DNA of 64,000 bases from Ornithodoros turicata. Lineage: Eukaryota > Arthropoda > Arachnida > Ixodida > Argasidae. Both the position numbers and the translations under genes were made by a program. Of this stretch, positions 45,493-56,541 are shown piece by piece; the stretch's first letter is position 1, and each line of letters begins with the position of its first letter. The stretch covers positions 9,833,187 through 9,897,186 of the forward strand of contig NC_088206.1 of NCBI RefSeq assembly GCF_037126465.1. Direction: 5' to 3'. The notes under the pieces were generated by a model. It was not told the DNA's origin. It ran no database searches and saw only the letters and a list, made by a program, of their open reading frames with translations.

Positions 45493-46150
45493 CGTGTGCC
45501 TACATCCACGTTTTTACGTAGCGCTCAGTATTCATAGCGCGAATACCGTGATCCTATAGTGCGCAAAAAGAGATGCACGTGAATAAAGTTGGTGGTGTTT
45601 TGGTGCTTTGTGACACAAGAGCGACTTGCTAATCGTAATGCTTGCAGAAATGCTACAGTAGAGGATATGGTGTTCCTCTACATGAGCCCTAGCTGAACGA
45701 CGGTGATGGAATGTCCCAGCGGGCAGATGTGCGTGGCCTCACGCTAGGACGGTGCCCGTAGAACTGAAATGAGCTTGGTACCGTCGTCGTCCACGGGCCG
45801 CCACATCGCTCCCCTCCTCTGACGCGGAGCTGCGATAATATTTGATACAACTGCGTCTCAGACGCTTCGCCGTTAACCAGCACATGTGCTATGTACACGT
45901 ATGTCGTGAGATTCCCGAAACAGTGATCGAGCCTCAACTGGAGTCGCGATAAAGATTTCTCGAGACGGATAAGACGGATTCGGAAAGGGGCTCTGTATAT
46001 CACGCTCAGGGAGTCGACTGCCTGTAAAACATATCAGCCTCCAACTCAGCGGGCTGCGCTCTGGTTGGCTGACAGAGATACGGAGTAGCAATCGGATGGC
46101 GCTTACGATTTCCTAAATGTCTCCCGATTACGATTCCCTAAAATATGATG
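45493..46150. other. Intergenic, no gene recognised
   Basis: A 104-codon minus frame at 45689-46003 lacks any recognisable motif. Confidence 0.45.
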
Positions 46151-46370
46151 ATGGCATTCCACGCAGAGACTGGTAGGTGACCCGGGTTCGAATCCGGGCG
46201 CCGGCTGTGCCTGTCTGGGTGTCTTCTCCGGGTATTCCTCAGACGCTTTGAGACAAATGTAGTCACAGTATTCCGTGAAGTCGGCCCAGGGCGATATCCC
46301 CCAAGCGATAGTCGTGAAGTTGCCCGCCTGAGCGGGACCGACTACTGCAACCAGTTCCATCACCACTACC
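46151..46370 (+). mobile_element. SINE copy, diverged
   Basis: B box GGTTCGAATCC (about 46184-46194) is followed by CGCCGGCTGTGCCTGTCTGG, TTCCTCAGACGCTTTGAGAC, GAAGTCGGCCCAGGGCG and a (CCACTA)-type tail. The A-box part is not recognisable. Compared with 32015-32269 it has many substitutions, so it is an older copy or another subfamily. No target duplication is visible. Confidence 0.82.
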
Positions 46371-46377
46371 ACTTCTA

Positions 46378-46490
46378 CTCTGGATGTCTTCCCTGTGTTT
46401 TACTGGAACGTTATGAGACAAGTTTCGGGACAGCTCTCTTTGAAGTCGGCCCAGGACGCGTTGTCAACCCCCCCCCCACACACACACACC
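46378..46490 (+). mobile_element. Second SINE body fragment in tandem
   Basis: Immediately after the previous copy, GTTATGAGACAAGTTTCGGG, GAAGTCGGCCCAGGACGC and a C-rich tail repeat the middle of the same family without a tRNA head. The C-tail resembles the subfamily at 19097-19272. Confidence 0.7.
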
Positions 46491-47084
46491 GACCAACATG
46501 TCGCTACACCATCACGCAGCCGCACGGCACAATAATAACTAGCGAAACAAAGCAACCCCATACTTATCTTATTTCCTGTTTCCATATCGCAATCTTCAAC
46601 ATAATAATTAACACTGGTCATCCATTGTGTAATCCTCCCGGCGCAGTAAAAAACCGTGTGTGAGTGTGCGTGTGTCCAATACGTAAACGACTAAAAACCA
46701 CTGAATGTAAACGAGGTTTAAAACTGGGTATGGTTCCCAAAATTGTGTTTTTTGACAGACAAAGCTTGTGCTTCTGGTGTAGCCCACTCTTTTTGCCATG
46801 TTGTTGATTTTCCTCCTGCACGCACTGTAAGGAGCAGCTCTCTGTGTTGACCATCCTAGTCACGTGTCCTGTACATGAACCTCACCGTCACTATCACTTT
46901 GAAGAGTTTTACAGATATCAGTTGCCATTTCGCCCAGCCTTGTTGTTGGGTGATGGGCCCCTTCTACCGTTCAAGATAATTTATAACTACTTTAAAGATA
47001 TCGGCTATTTAAATGCAATATAGATTTACCCAGCTCTGCTCATGTATCATGTATAATGTCTGAATCTTTCGGAAATGCTAATTT

Positions 47085-47210
47085 TAGTCTAATCTTTCTG
47101 CCTTTCCCTAGTCACCAACCACCATTGTCTTTTCATCACAATTTTGGCGCACTACGACCTTAGTTGTCCGTGCGCCATAAAAACCCAAATCATCATCAAC
47201 ATCATCATTG
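47085..47210 (+). mobile_element. LINE/SINE 3' end with (ATC)n tail
   Basis: TGGCGCA (47145-47151) and TGCGCCA (47171-47177) form a stem around ACGACCTTAGTTG. They are followed by AAAAACCCAAAT and a CATCATCAACATCATCAT tail. A conserved terminal hairpin plus simple tail is typical of LINE 3' ends, and this one resembles an abundant tick family, from memory. No coding part is visible upstream. Confidence 0.55.
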
Positions 47211-48239
47211 TGTAATCCATTGTGCAATATGCGAGCGACCGATTATGACCATGGTATCAATGAGAGTATACAGAAAATGCGAAGAGATCTGAAGATATGA
47301 AAATGAAGATTGACATTCCTACGCTACATTTTGTGACGAACTAATTTAGTGAAACACACTTCTAACTATTTATTATTGTGGTAATTATTAAGGTATTTCA
47401 AATCGTACATTCGTGCAAGCGCTTTTGCATTATAGCGCTATACAAAAACCTCGTTGTGTTCGGTTCATGTAGGAGGCTCTGTAAAGCTAGTGCTAAAAAT
47501 TCGATGACATTTTGCATTCACGAGTAGTAAATACAGCATACGCGGTAGACGATGCGCTTTGGTTTCAGTTTTCGTCAAGAAGCTAACCATCAGTGAGACG
47601 AAAAATAGAACAGAAACATGTCTCCTCGAAACGTCTACGCAGCCTGAAAGCAGTGTGCTCGCCACGAGAAAACGCAAAGCGAAGCCAACCGGAACGAAAT
47701 CCAGCATGAACAGCTTTCTATTGTGTTCCGGTAACTTAATCCGCAAGCAAACGAACGCATGCTTCGAAGTGCATAGAAAAGTGTGTTGCGGTAAACGCTT
47801 AACGTAGGATGGGGTAGAGCGAAGGGACACGGCACTTGACGGAGGACTTGAAGCTCTCTGTGAGGTCAGCGGTGCTACATCTTATAGACGTATGCAGATG
47901 AACGCGTCTTGCCTCCGGGGATCACTAGACACGAAAACGTATCAACAGACTGCGCGGTAGAAATATCTAGGGAATGCCTCGTTGGTATGCTGCATTGGAT
48001 AGGATTGAATTGGATTGAAGGGGAGACAGGCGAATACAAGATACCACTTTGCACTCACCGTAAACAGCATATAGGATCAGTCACTATCCCACGGGATGCG
48101 GTGATCTGAAATGATCAAAAGAGAGAGAGAACGGTATTAATGCAATTTGGCAAATGAAGGCCGCTCTAGATACGCGTAGATAGGCGCATTGGCAGCCCTG
48201 CGTTCGAGACTGCTCGTTTCCAGTTGCAAAAATAGCTGG
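47211..48239. other. Intergenic, no gene recognised
   Basis: Antiparallel frames of 82-121 codons at 47465-47830 have no recognised motif. Confidence 0.45.
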
Positions 48240-48520
48240 CCTATCTCCCGTTTCGTAGTGGCGCGGTACACCAATAGGCACGTTAAGCCCGACCCGCATG
48301 GAGCGATTTTGCTCGCGATTCGCGCACGTCGGCGCGAAGAAGTTTTGACGCGCGCGCGCAAATTGTCGGCGTATGCCGCTAACTAGAAAAAAAAATGTAC
48401 GAAAAAGAAATAAACGCTCGGCGTCGCGAAGCTGCCGGAAGTTGGGTGGGACTTTTGCCAATGGGAGCTCGCGGAGCCATCACGTGATTTTTAAAGCTTC
48501 CGTCTTGTCTTGTAGGGTGG
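48240..48520. promoter_or_regulatory. CpG-rich segment with CCAAT and CACGTG motifs
   Basis: CpG dinucleotides are dense, including CGCGCGCGC near 48350. A CCAAT box in GCCAATGGGA (near 48458) lies upstream of the E-box TCACGTGA (48479-48486), and ACCAATAGG occurs near 48269. This composition differs from the surrounding DNA and would fit an unmethylated promoter or an ancient repeat. No exon is confirmed. Confidence 0.22.
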
Positions 48521-49164
48521 GTAGTCCTGCTCGCCGGCGACCGCTGATGGATGGATATGTGAAGAAAAACACGCCGGTTTTCGGCCGGCGGTTGCTTTCC
48601 CTGTTCTTCTGCCGCTTTATTCTCGTCGTAACAAAACGAGTGCTTTTCGAGCCATTTCGTATACAAGAACATTAGTGCAGCTTATTAAGACTGTAATAGT
48701 CAACCCCAAAATAAGTGACACGTTGACTATCAACTACAAGTTCACTTTGAATGTGCATTTGTTACTTTAGCGATCATCTTGTTATTCTCTCAGATGTAAC
48801 ATCGGTGCCCACTGACGTCCCTGTGTTCGTGCAACATTGTGAGCACGCCGCGCGCTACGTTTTTATTCTAGCTGTTGCACGGGGGAGTGTCTTCGCTCGC
48901 GTGGGCGATGGAGTTCGTCGCGTTTTCGCGTGCAGAAATCGCTTCAAGCGGGTCAGCCTTTAAGTAGCGGCGCTGCGGAGCGCGATCCCTTCATCTCTGT
49001 CCCTCTCGCTTCGGAGCCTCTACTAAACGGGTTTTTAATCCAAGATAGCGTTCTTTGTGCAACGCGTCTCTGGTCCTCTGAGTGTCCCTGAATATTATTT
49101 TCCGATAGAGTCACCGTCTTCCGATCTAGAGTCACTGAATAGGGAACAGAGTAGCAAGACTGAG

Positions 49165-49335
49165 CGACGCCGGCGAGCGAGCCCGCCATCTTGGATCCGG
49201 CGAGGCTGCGTCGCCTAGCAACGGGACGCCAAATCTCCCCCTTCTTCGTCGGAGAGCAGCGCAGTCGAGCCAGCACGCTGGATGGAGGGGACTCAACATG
49301 GACGGCGCGTTCTTAGAAGGAGAAACCACGTGAGA
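49165..49335 (+). promoter_or_regulatory. Candidate promoter and first coding exon
   Basis: CCGCCATCTTGG (near 49185) matches the YY1-type core promoter motif. GTCGCCTAGCAAC (near 49210) matches an RFX X-box. About 85 bp downstream, CAACATGG gives a strong start context for a frame MDGAFLEGETT, which meets a possible splice donor CAC|GTGAGA (near 49330), also an E-box CACGTG. This would be a short first exon on the plus strand. No downstream exon is recognised within the window, so this is a hypothesis. The 71-codon minus frame here is not supported. Confidence 0.25.
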
Positions 49336-49856
49336 CGGTCGGCCCAATCGAGGATACCGAGCGGCGGCTCCGGCGCGGATAACGAATGCGATGCTCTGTA
49401 CCCCTATTTAGCGACTCTATTCCGATCCGGTTGTCTGCAGCCTCGAATAGATTAATTAAGGTGCAGGTCGGTTCAGCCGGACAGGAACACAGGGGTGACA
49501 CGACCCCGACATTGTTGTAACTACCTTTTAGCGGGTGCTTTTCGAAAAAAAAAAACGCCATCTTGTCGTGGTCACACGTCATAGGCAACGTGACTTTGAG
49601 GTCATGTGAGTTCGTTTACATGTCGATTTAGCGCTTGCCGATATGTTCCCGTTGGAATCAAGTTCAAGAGATGAACGTATTTTGCCATCGTACACTATAT
49701 GGTGCTTCTTCCGCGACAGGGTACCTCATTTCTCCTTAGTTTAAGAGCGTCACATCGGCTCAGTGTGTCTTAAAGCGGGATCGCACACATCTTTAGGAGT
49801 GGTCAGCAGTACGAGCCCTCATGTACAAAACTGCGCGATTTACTACGAGATTATCG
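49336..49856. other. Intergenic, no gene recognised
   Basis: A second GCCATCTTG occurs near 49557. No exon or repeat is supported. Confidence 0.4.
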
Positions 49857-50765
49857 GATAAACACAGAGGTGGGGAGTAATGCATTACAAAGTAATGCAT
49901 TACCGGTAATGCATTACTTTTGAGTAATGAGTAATGGTAATGAATTACATTTTGCCAGCAAGTAATGAGTAATGGTAATGCATTACATTTCGATTGAGTA
50001 ATGCAGGGTGGCATTACTCATTACTTTTGTCGAATGTTCATTGCGCCACGTGAAGATTGGGAACATCCAGGTTTTTTTTCAACCCACCTTTAACAATGAG
50101 CACAGGACAACAAGGAAGGAGAAAGGCGCAGCCTGGGGAATTCTGCAAGAGTTCAACAGTCGGCGGTGTGTGTCACAAATGTCTACATGATGATATCACC
50201 GATTTTCTCCTGTGCGCATTTGGAGTAAAGGATAATCAATGAAAGAGAAATATAGCCTCTATGAGGGTAACACGTAACAATTGCTGTGGTGATTCGCTGT
50301 TTTGGTATGGTACCGTGTTAGTTTCTCTTGTGCTGTCAGAGGTAGTTTTCCTGCCAAGTTCCTGCCTAGTTTTCCTGGACAGAACTGTAGGCTGGGCTTC
50401 ATCCGCCGGCTCCATAATGCTAGAAAAGGCATCATCTGCAATAAATCTTATCTATAGTTTTTGCCTATCGGACTCGCTTCTGCGGGGATTTAGTGGCACG
50501 GATTTGGGGATACTCGGGTGGCTATTGCATATAGCAAAAAAAGTAAAGGAAAAAAACTTATGCATAGCATTTTTGAGGCTTATGCCCTAAAACGTAAATG
50601 TAATGCCAAAGTAATGACATTACTTCGTTAAAGTAATGGCATTACTAATGCATTACTAACATCCAAAAAGTAATGAGTAATGTAATGCATTAGTTTTTTA
50701 TACAAGTAATGAGTAATGGTAATGCATTACAAAATAAAAGTAATTTCCCCACCTCTGGATAAACA
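49857..50765. mobile_element. hAT MITE with GTAATGCATTAC subterminal repeats
   Basis: The element spans 49865-50757 and is flanked by the perfect 8-bp duplication GATAAACA (49857-49864 and 50758-50765). The termini CAGAGGTGGGGA are inverted repeats. Both ends are filled with TAATGCATTAC and GAGTAATGGTAATG words. The central part (about 50040-50580) is ordinary sequence with a 109-codon frame that shows no transposase motif. It is probably a non-autonomous derivative. Confidence 0.93.
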
Positions 50766-52489
50766 TAATTACCGATTATCGATTACAGAAAGAGCAAACG
50801 TGTTGCTTACAAACGGTTTGGCCGATCAGGGACGCTTTAAGGTCACGTGTGTAGTGACGTTTGCTGTGACATGTGACCTTGACCTGTCCAGAATGCGTTG
50901 CGTTTGCCCAGCACGCTTTCCTCTATGCAGCAATACATGGGATTGCATCCCTGTGGACAGGAGGGTGGAGAGCGCGAGAAGCACTCTGACTCGTGGGCAG
51001 GAGCGCAGGAGCGCCGCATTCCGCAAAAGGAGATGTCCCGTTTAGTGAAAAGGAGCGCGCTCCATCCGTTCCGAAACAGCTACTTAATGCTACTCATTGG
51101 GCGCGTTAGGTTCGTGCTCCGGAAACATTCCCTCTTTCATGGGATCACTTAACACCTCCAAGGTGACTTCCGGTGCATGTTCCCGGGTGCACCCTGCGCA
51201 CCCCTTCTTCGGAGCCAGGGAGCCGGAGAACGCTGGGGAAGAGTGAGGTCAGTTCCGGAGCATGACGCATGTTCCGATGTATTGCCTTTCGAAATGGCGC
51301 AACCGTTGGAACACGTTGGAACCGCCCATGCTCTTTCTGTTTCCGGAATCATCGGATGTCGGCGGTAAATAGTTATATGATTATAGAGGACTGCTGTGCT
51401 CTATTGCTATGTTTACTTAAAAGCAGACGACAAAAGAAAGCTCGATAGGCGGCGCGCGCTCAGCGGCTCTGGCGCTCGATTCGGCTTCCGGATAGGCTCA
51501 CAAACACCATCAAGTGGAGACACCAAGGGTGCTTTCCCCTGAAAACCCGGGATATGGCGCTCGGGAACCTGCCTAACGCGCCCATTGTTTCCATTGATCC
51601 ATTACCTTGCCCAAACAAAGGCCGTTGAATAGATCTCCTCTTGAAAGGCATTTGGGCTGCCCGCTTGTCAGGTGTCCATAATGATATAATGCATATTCAT
51701 GAATCATTCGTTACTCACTCATTTGTTCAAGGGATTATCATTGTTTCCAACGTGGGGTGTTGAAGGTGAAGCGCTTCGAGACAACAACATCATGGCTGCT
51801 TTAAAATGCGTGTGGGAACTAGATCTGCATTTCAAATGCACTTTACGCGGTGCTCCGCACGAGCTGCCTCAAAACATATTCCAGCAAAACTATTTTGCGG
51901 ACAATTCGAAGGGAGTCTCGTCGCTTGAATGAGAATGACTTTTAAATAGTCGCCAGCGTGTCGGTATCAGTTTGGACGCTAAATATTTGATTTACTTGTT
52001 CAGTTTGCTGGAGAATTGACCAAGATGGAGAAACAAAAGATTCCGCCATAGGTAGCCCTAGTGGACCAAATACAATCCACAAAAAAATAATAAGAAAAGA
52101 AGAATAAAAAGAAAACCGATAAAAAAGTGCGCTGTCAAATCAAAAAACCCGCAGCGCGAAGTCATCCAGTCCAAACGAATGAGGCGACTGGATTGTTCAA
52201 GTTTCGGAACCCCAATCGTAAACATCTTTTGAGATACTATAGGGCCCATTTTCACCAACGCTGGTAAACTTTGAACGGATATCAAGGGATGCTAACACTT
52301 GAAGTTAACACTCAATTCTTTTTTCTTCTTTTTTTTTTTTTTTTTAAATGCTAGTTGACGGCATGATGAATGTTTCAGTGGCAATTACTTCCTTTAGTGA
52401 AGGAGAGTTAAGCGTTACATTCAAGTTAAGGGACAGTTTATCTCGGTTCAAATGTTAATCGGCACTAGTGAAACCGCGCGTAAGATCCT
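50766..52489. other. Intergenic, no gene recognised
   Basis: Short frames only, plus a poly(T) tract near 52328-52345. Confidence 0.45.
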
Positions 52490-52765
52490 AAGAATAATAA
52501 CAATTAGGGTCTTTACGTCGCGAGACAACTGTGGTCATGAGCGACACCATAGCGGTCGGGTCCGTGGATCAATGTTGCCCACCTGAGGTTTTTTTTAACG
52601 TGCGCCGAAATCTCGACAAACGGCACACCAGATTTAACGTCCCTCGCGGAAGACGGCGTGTCTAAGCAACTTGTACCCTTCCACTAAGTTGCCACCGTCC
52701 TCGGCCGGGTTTGAACCCGCGATCTTGGGATCAGCAGGCGGACACGCTGAAGACCCTAAGACTCC
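52490..52765 (-). mobile_element. tRNA-derived SINE (family of 2565-2800)
   Basis: On the minus strand the B box GGTTCAAACCC (52707-52717 complement) sits in GATCGCGGGTTCAAACCCGG. Upstream is GCGTGTCCGCCTGCTGATC with a weak A box. The body passes through CGTCTTCCGCGAGGGACGTT to GGCGCACGTTAAA and ends near TAAAGACC. It is better preserved than the copy at 2565. The family is independent of the SINE at 32 kb. Confidence 0.78.
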
Positions 52766-54221
52766 CTATAGTAACATACGAAGACAGAACGTTACGGATT
52801 CAGTTAAAATGAAAACAGAAAATGGTACCTTTCCCGCAATACCGGCGACGCGTGGCATCAACTATATCACGCATTTTCCCTATCGTTCATAATCTAGCGT
52901 TTACATCAGCATTCGCATCGCTAGGTCATAAGAGCTATCCAACGAAGCGTTAAAAAAAAGCGCTACTTGTAGATGACGCTATCATGAAGGAAATCCAACC
53001 AACCACACACACCGTATTAGAAAGCAGGGTTGAAAGAAATCGGATATTTTTAAAATGATCCGCTCCAGTGGGCTTTTTTAGATAAAACCCCGATATTTTT
53101 TGACATTTTTGGAGAATATAGACAAGCCTAGAAATGTGACACAGAGTAAAAACAAATGCGTTTTGCTGTTCTTGATTTCGGATGGCCTCTCATAGTTTCG
53201 GTTTATGGAACATTGAATGAGTTTCCATTGTTTTCCGAAAGGTAGAGTCCCATGCACGCGCGAGTGAATGGTGTAGGCACTACACGCCTGGGTTAGCTGC
53301 CGTACTTCAGTTACAATGTCACCAGGAAGCAGAAGAAGACCTCACCCTGAAGGGGCAGAAGTAGAAGAAAACGGGAAAAAAGTTAAATCTGAAAAGTTTA
53401 AAGAGTCAAGTTAAAAAGTTACAAAGTTAAAAAAGTTAAAAGTTAATCTTGCTCGTACCTGAGCTTTTGTAAACAGCCAACACTACAATAAAACAAAGCG
53501 GGCGTTTTCCGTGTGACGTTCACTTAAGATTTCCTTTCACATCGCATCTGGACGAAATCTTTAAACAATCCGGATTGAATCGTGTGAATAAAATCCTGAA
53601 AAAAAAAAACAGAATAAAATCCATGTGGATTAAACCCAAATAACCCTGATAGGAAGAGACTGCAAGCGGGACGAAGGGTAGATACGTGTAGATCATCATT
53701 TCGCGAGCTTCGTTTATGGCATCTTCTACTTGCAGGTCGAGAGCTCTATCTGAGACTGGTCAAAACGGAGAGCTCCGACAACAGCTTCGGCAGTAGTTTT
53801 CTTTCTGCCACCTTCTTCGAGCATTGGTACAGTCAGTCAAAGACACCATTAGTTTTGTCTTATTACCGTCCCTTCTACCGCGGGTGCTATGAAGCCAAAT
53901 GTTGAGCACTCTCTGTTATTAATGCCTCATTACTAGAAGGCTCTTTGTGCGAAAAAAAAAAAGCCCCGTCCGTTGTGGTGTCAGACGGCCCCTTAGCAGA
54001 AGGCGGAGAGCGAATCAGAGCCTAAAGAGAGCGCCTAATGGTGAGGCATTTAACTTGCACGAACTTCGTTGGTCGCTCCCCCAAGTTTTACCATCGGAAA
54101 GAGTCAAACTACGCGTCGAGGGAAGTCAGAAGTTGGTCGCGTTTTTGTTGTCTTTCTGGTTTTCATGTACTTAGGATTGTAGATAGCAGTATAATATAAA
54201 TTCGCCGTCAATGCGCACACA
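52766..54221. other. Intergenic, no gene recognised
   Basis: Apart from the AAAGTTAA minisatellite at 53374-53444, no gene or repeat is recognised. Confidence 0.45.
53374..53444. repeat. AAAGTTAA-type minisatellite
   Basis: Irregular repeats of AAAGTTAA/AAGTTAAA run for about 70 bp. Confidence 0.75.
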
Positions 54222-54262
54222 GATTGGATGATGATGAGGTGGACGATTTACCGCCGCGGTGT
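54222..54262 (+). repeat. Short copy of the GGATGATGATG/CCGCCG repeat
   Basis: GATTGGATGATGATGAGGTG then GACGATTTACCGCCGCGG matches 17405-17445. Fragment only. Confidence 0.5.
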
Positions 54263-56541
54263 AGTAAAATGAACGTCTATACGTGTTCGGTAATTGGAAT
54301 GCTTGGTCATTATCACGTACAATATTAAAACTAGTACACTACACAGTTATGATGACGATGATGATGAAGAACTATAGAGAATGCGAGCTATAGTTCACCA
54401 TATACGAGCCATAGGCAGAAAATGTCAATGGGATAACTTGCCTCTTGACTAGTAACTGAGGCAGCCAAACATGCAACGAGAAAAACAACCCTGAACAGAG
54501 GGACAACGCCTGAGAAAGTTGAGGCCAGACACGAGTGGTGTTCGTCTGTTCGAACGTGGATATCAATGGCATCGATGCAGGAGACTGAGAGCGCCAAGGG
54601 TAAGTGTGTCCTTTTGTTCCTCAGCGTGTGTTGCAGCGAAATTTCTTAAGCCTAGAGCGTGATGATCATTTTAGTCATGTCAGCGTGAACACAGGGTTCG
54701 CATTTACTCGTAATGACCACCACCACAAACCATACTCAATGAGTGCCTCGTCAACAGAGTGGAACTGTAACAACAGAGTCTGATTTACTGTACGTGCTGT
54801 TTACTGTCCATAACTATACAGTCATGGCTATAGAAAGCACATGCAGAAAGTACATAAATCACCACTGTGCTACGCTTCCATCTGCCTTCCGACGGCTTAC
54901 CACTGGGCCTCATTTAACTAATGGGACACGCACTCACTCTCTCCATACTCTCTCCTACATATCTTCTCTCTCTCTCTCACACACATACATACAGGACAAG
55001 TACAAGGCAACGGCATCTGGTGAACATGATGATGGAAAGGGACTGTTCTGAGGCTACAGAACACAAGCCTCAAGATTCCTAAGATCGTGAACATTTGAAA
55101 TACGGCAGTGTACCATACATCCACGCAGAGGCGCCATGCCCACAATTAAGTGCCGGCATCACGCGAGTAAAGCTTTAAAGCGCTAAAGCGCATATATTTT
55201 GTACTGGAGCTGCAATCGTAATGATGTAGCTCAACTAGGATGCTGTGAAGTACATGAGGAGCGACCATATTTGCGTAATACACGAGAGCCATTAGATGAT
55301 TATGCATCACCAGACAGGGAACCTCTAGGCACTTTAGAAAACACATTTTAGGAGAATACTGGTTACCATTGGACGTGATAAAATGAGGCACGTAAACAAA
55401 GGTACTCAAAATGTAAAACACGGAGCTGGTAAAACAATTTCCGACGTGAAACCGATTTTCAATGAAGCGTAGTTTATACGACAAGAGCGAGATATTTCAA
55501 TATTTCGATTTAGATCTTGCAGCGCGAGTTACCCTGTACTGCGCGAAAACTGACGATAGATTTTGTAAGTGAAGAAAGCCGGGCAAGGTGATCGGAGACC
55601 CTGTTGAAAACGAGCATGCGAACGGGCAGCGCTTTTAGCGTATGTGTGCAGTCCGCGTGCCTTCGTTTTCGCGTGCTAGTGCGAGTAGGACAGCGGAGAA
55701 ACCTGGAGCTAGAACAATAACATATATAAATAGTATATTACGCGCCGCAAACGCTAAACCGTTTGTTTCTTATTTGTAAATCACATAATAAATATTTCAA
55801 ATGAGGTGTAGGCACTTTTAGGACAAATAAATGTACCACCTTCTGATGTGCCCTTTCTTGCAACATGGCTCACCAGCTCGCCATACTCAACGCGGGGAAT
55901 AATATGCAAATTGGGTATCCTGATGCACTGCAGTATGTCCTAAGTACTTGAAGTAAAGGAAACCATCCGAAGCATCGTAGAACCAGCGAACATAATGTTT
56001 CGACAACCACCCCTTCGGCCGGGAGAACAAGTCATGCAGACGGGAAAGAGCGGCCAATCTGGCATCACGTCATCCTTGCGGTGGGAACATAAGAGGAAGT
56101 AACCAGGACTGACGGGAGGTAGATGACAGTAGGAGAGGAGGAGGAGGAGGAGGAGGATGATGCGAGAGGAAGGAGGGGTGAGGAATCTTCCTTGCTTGCT
56201 GCCGGCACTAGGGTTAGAACCTCAGGGACGCTGCAACCAAAACATTGCGTCCCTCATGTGTCCGTTGCGAAGATTCATTGCAGAGCTTACTTTTTAAGAG
56301 TGTATTTGAGCTATCTTAAATACGATATCTTTAGGTTTTGTGCTGATGAGGTTAATTTAAAAAGTAAAATTAGATCTGCAACACGATTTACCTCGTTACG
56401 CACCCATGAGAGGTTATTCCTTCTTTGTGCTGTATAATATACCTAAAGACACAACTTCGCAATTGGAGCACTTGTAGGAAGAGTATGCCCGCAGTGTGAG
56501 TCAGTTGAAAGTAGGGCTGTGCGTTAAGATGAGAAACTACA
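54263..56541. other. Intergenic, no gene recognised
   Basis: A degenerate tail of the 63.3-kb SINE family may lie at 54895-54990 (CACTCTCTCCATAC then CACACACATACATA). A (GAG)n tract lies at 56136-56158. Frames of 102-112 codons have no motif. Confidence 0.45.
56136..56158. repeat. (GAG)n microsatellite
   Basis: GGAGGAGGAGGAGGAGG tract; a poly-glutamate-like translation of it is an artefact. Confidence 0.85.
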
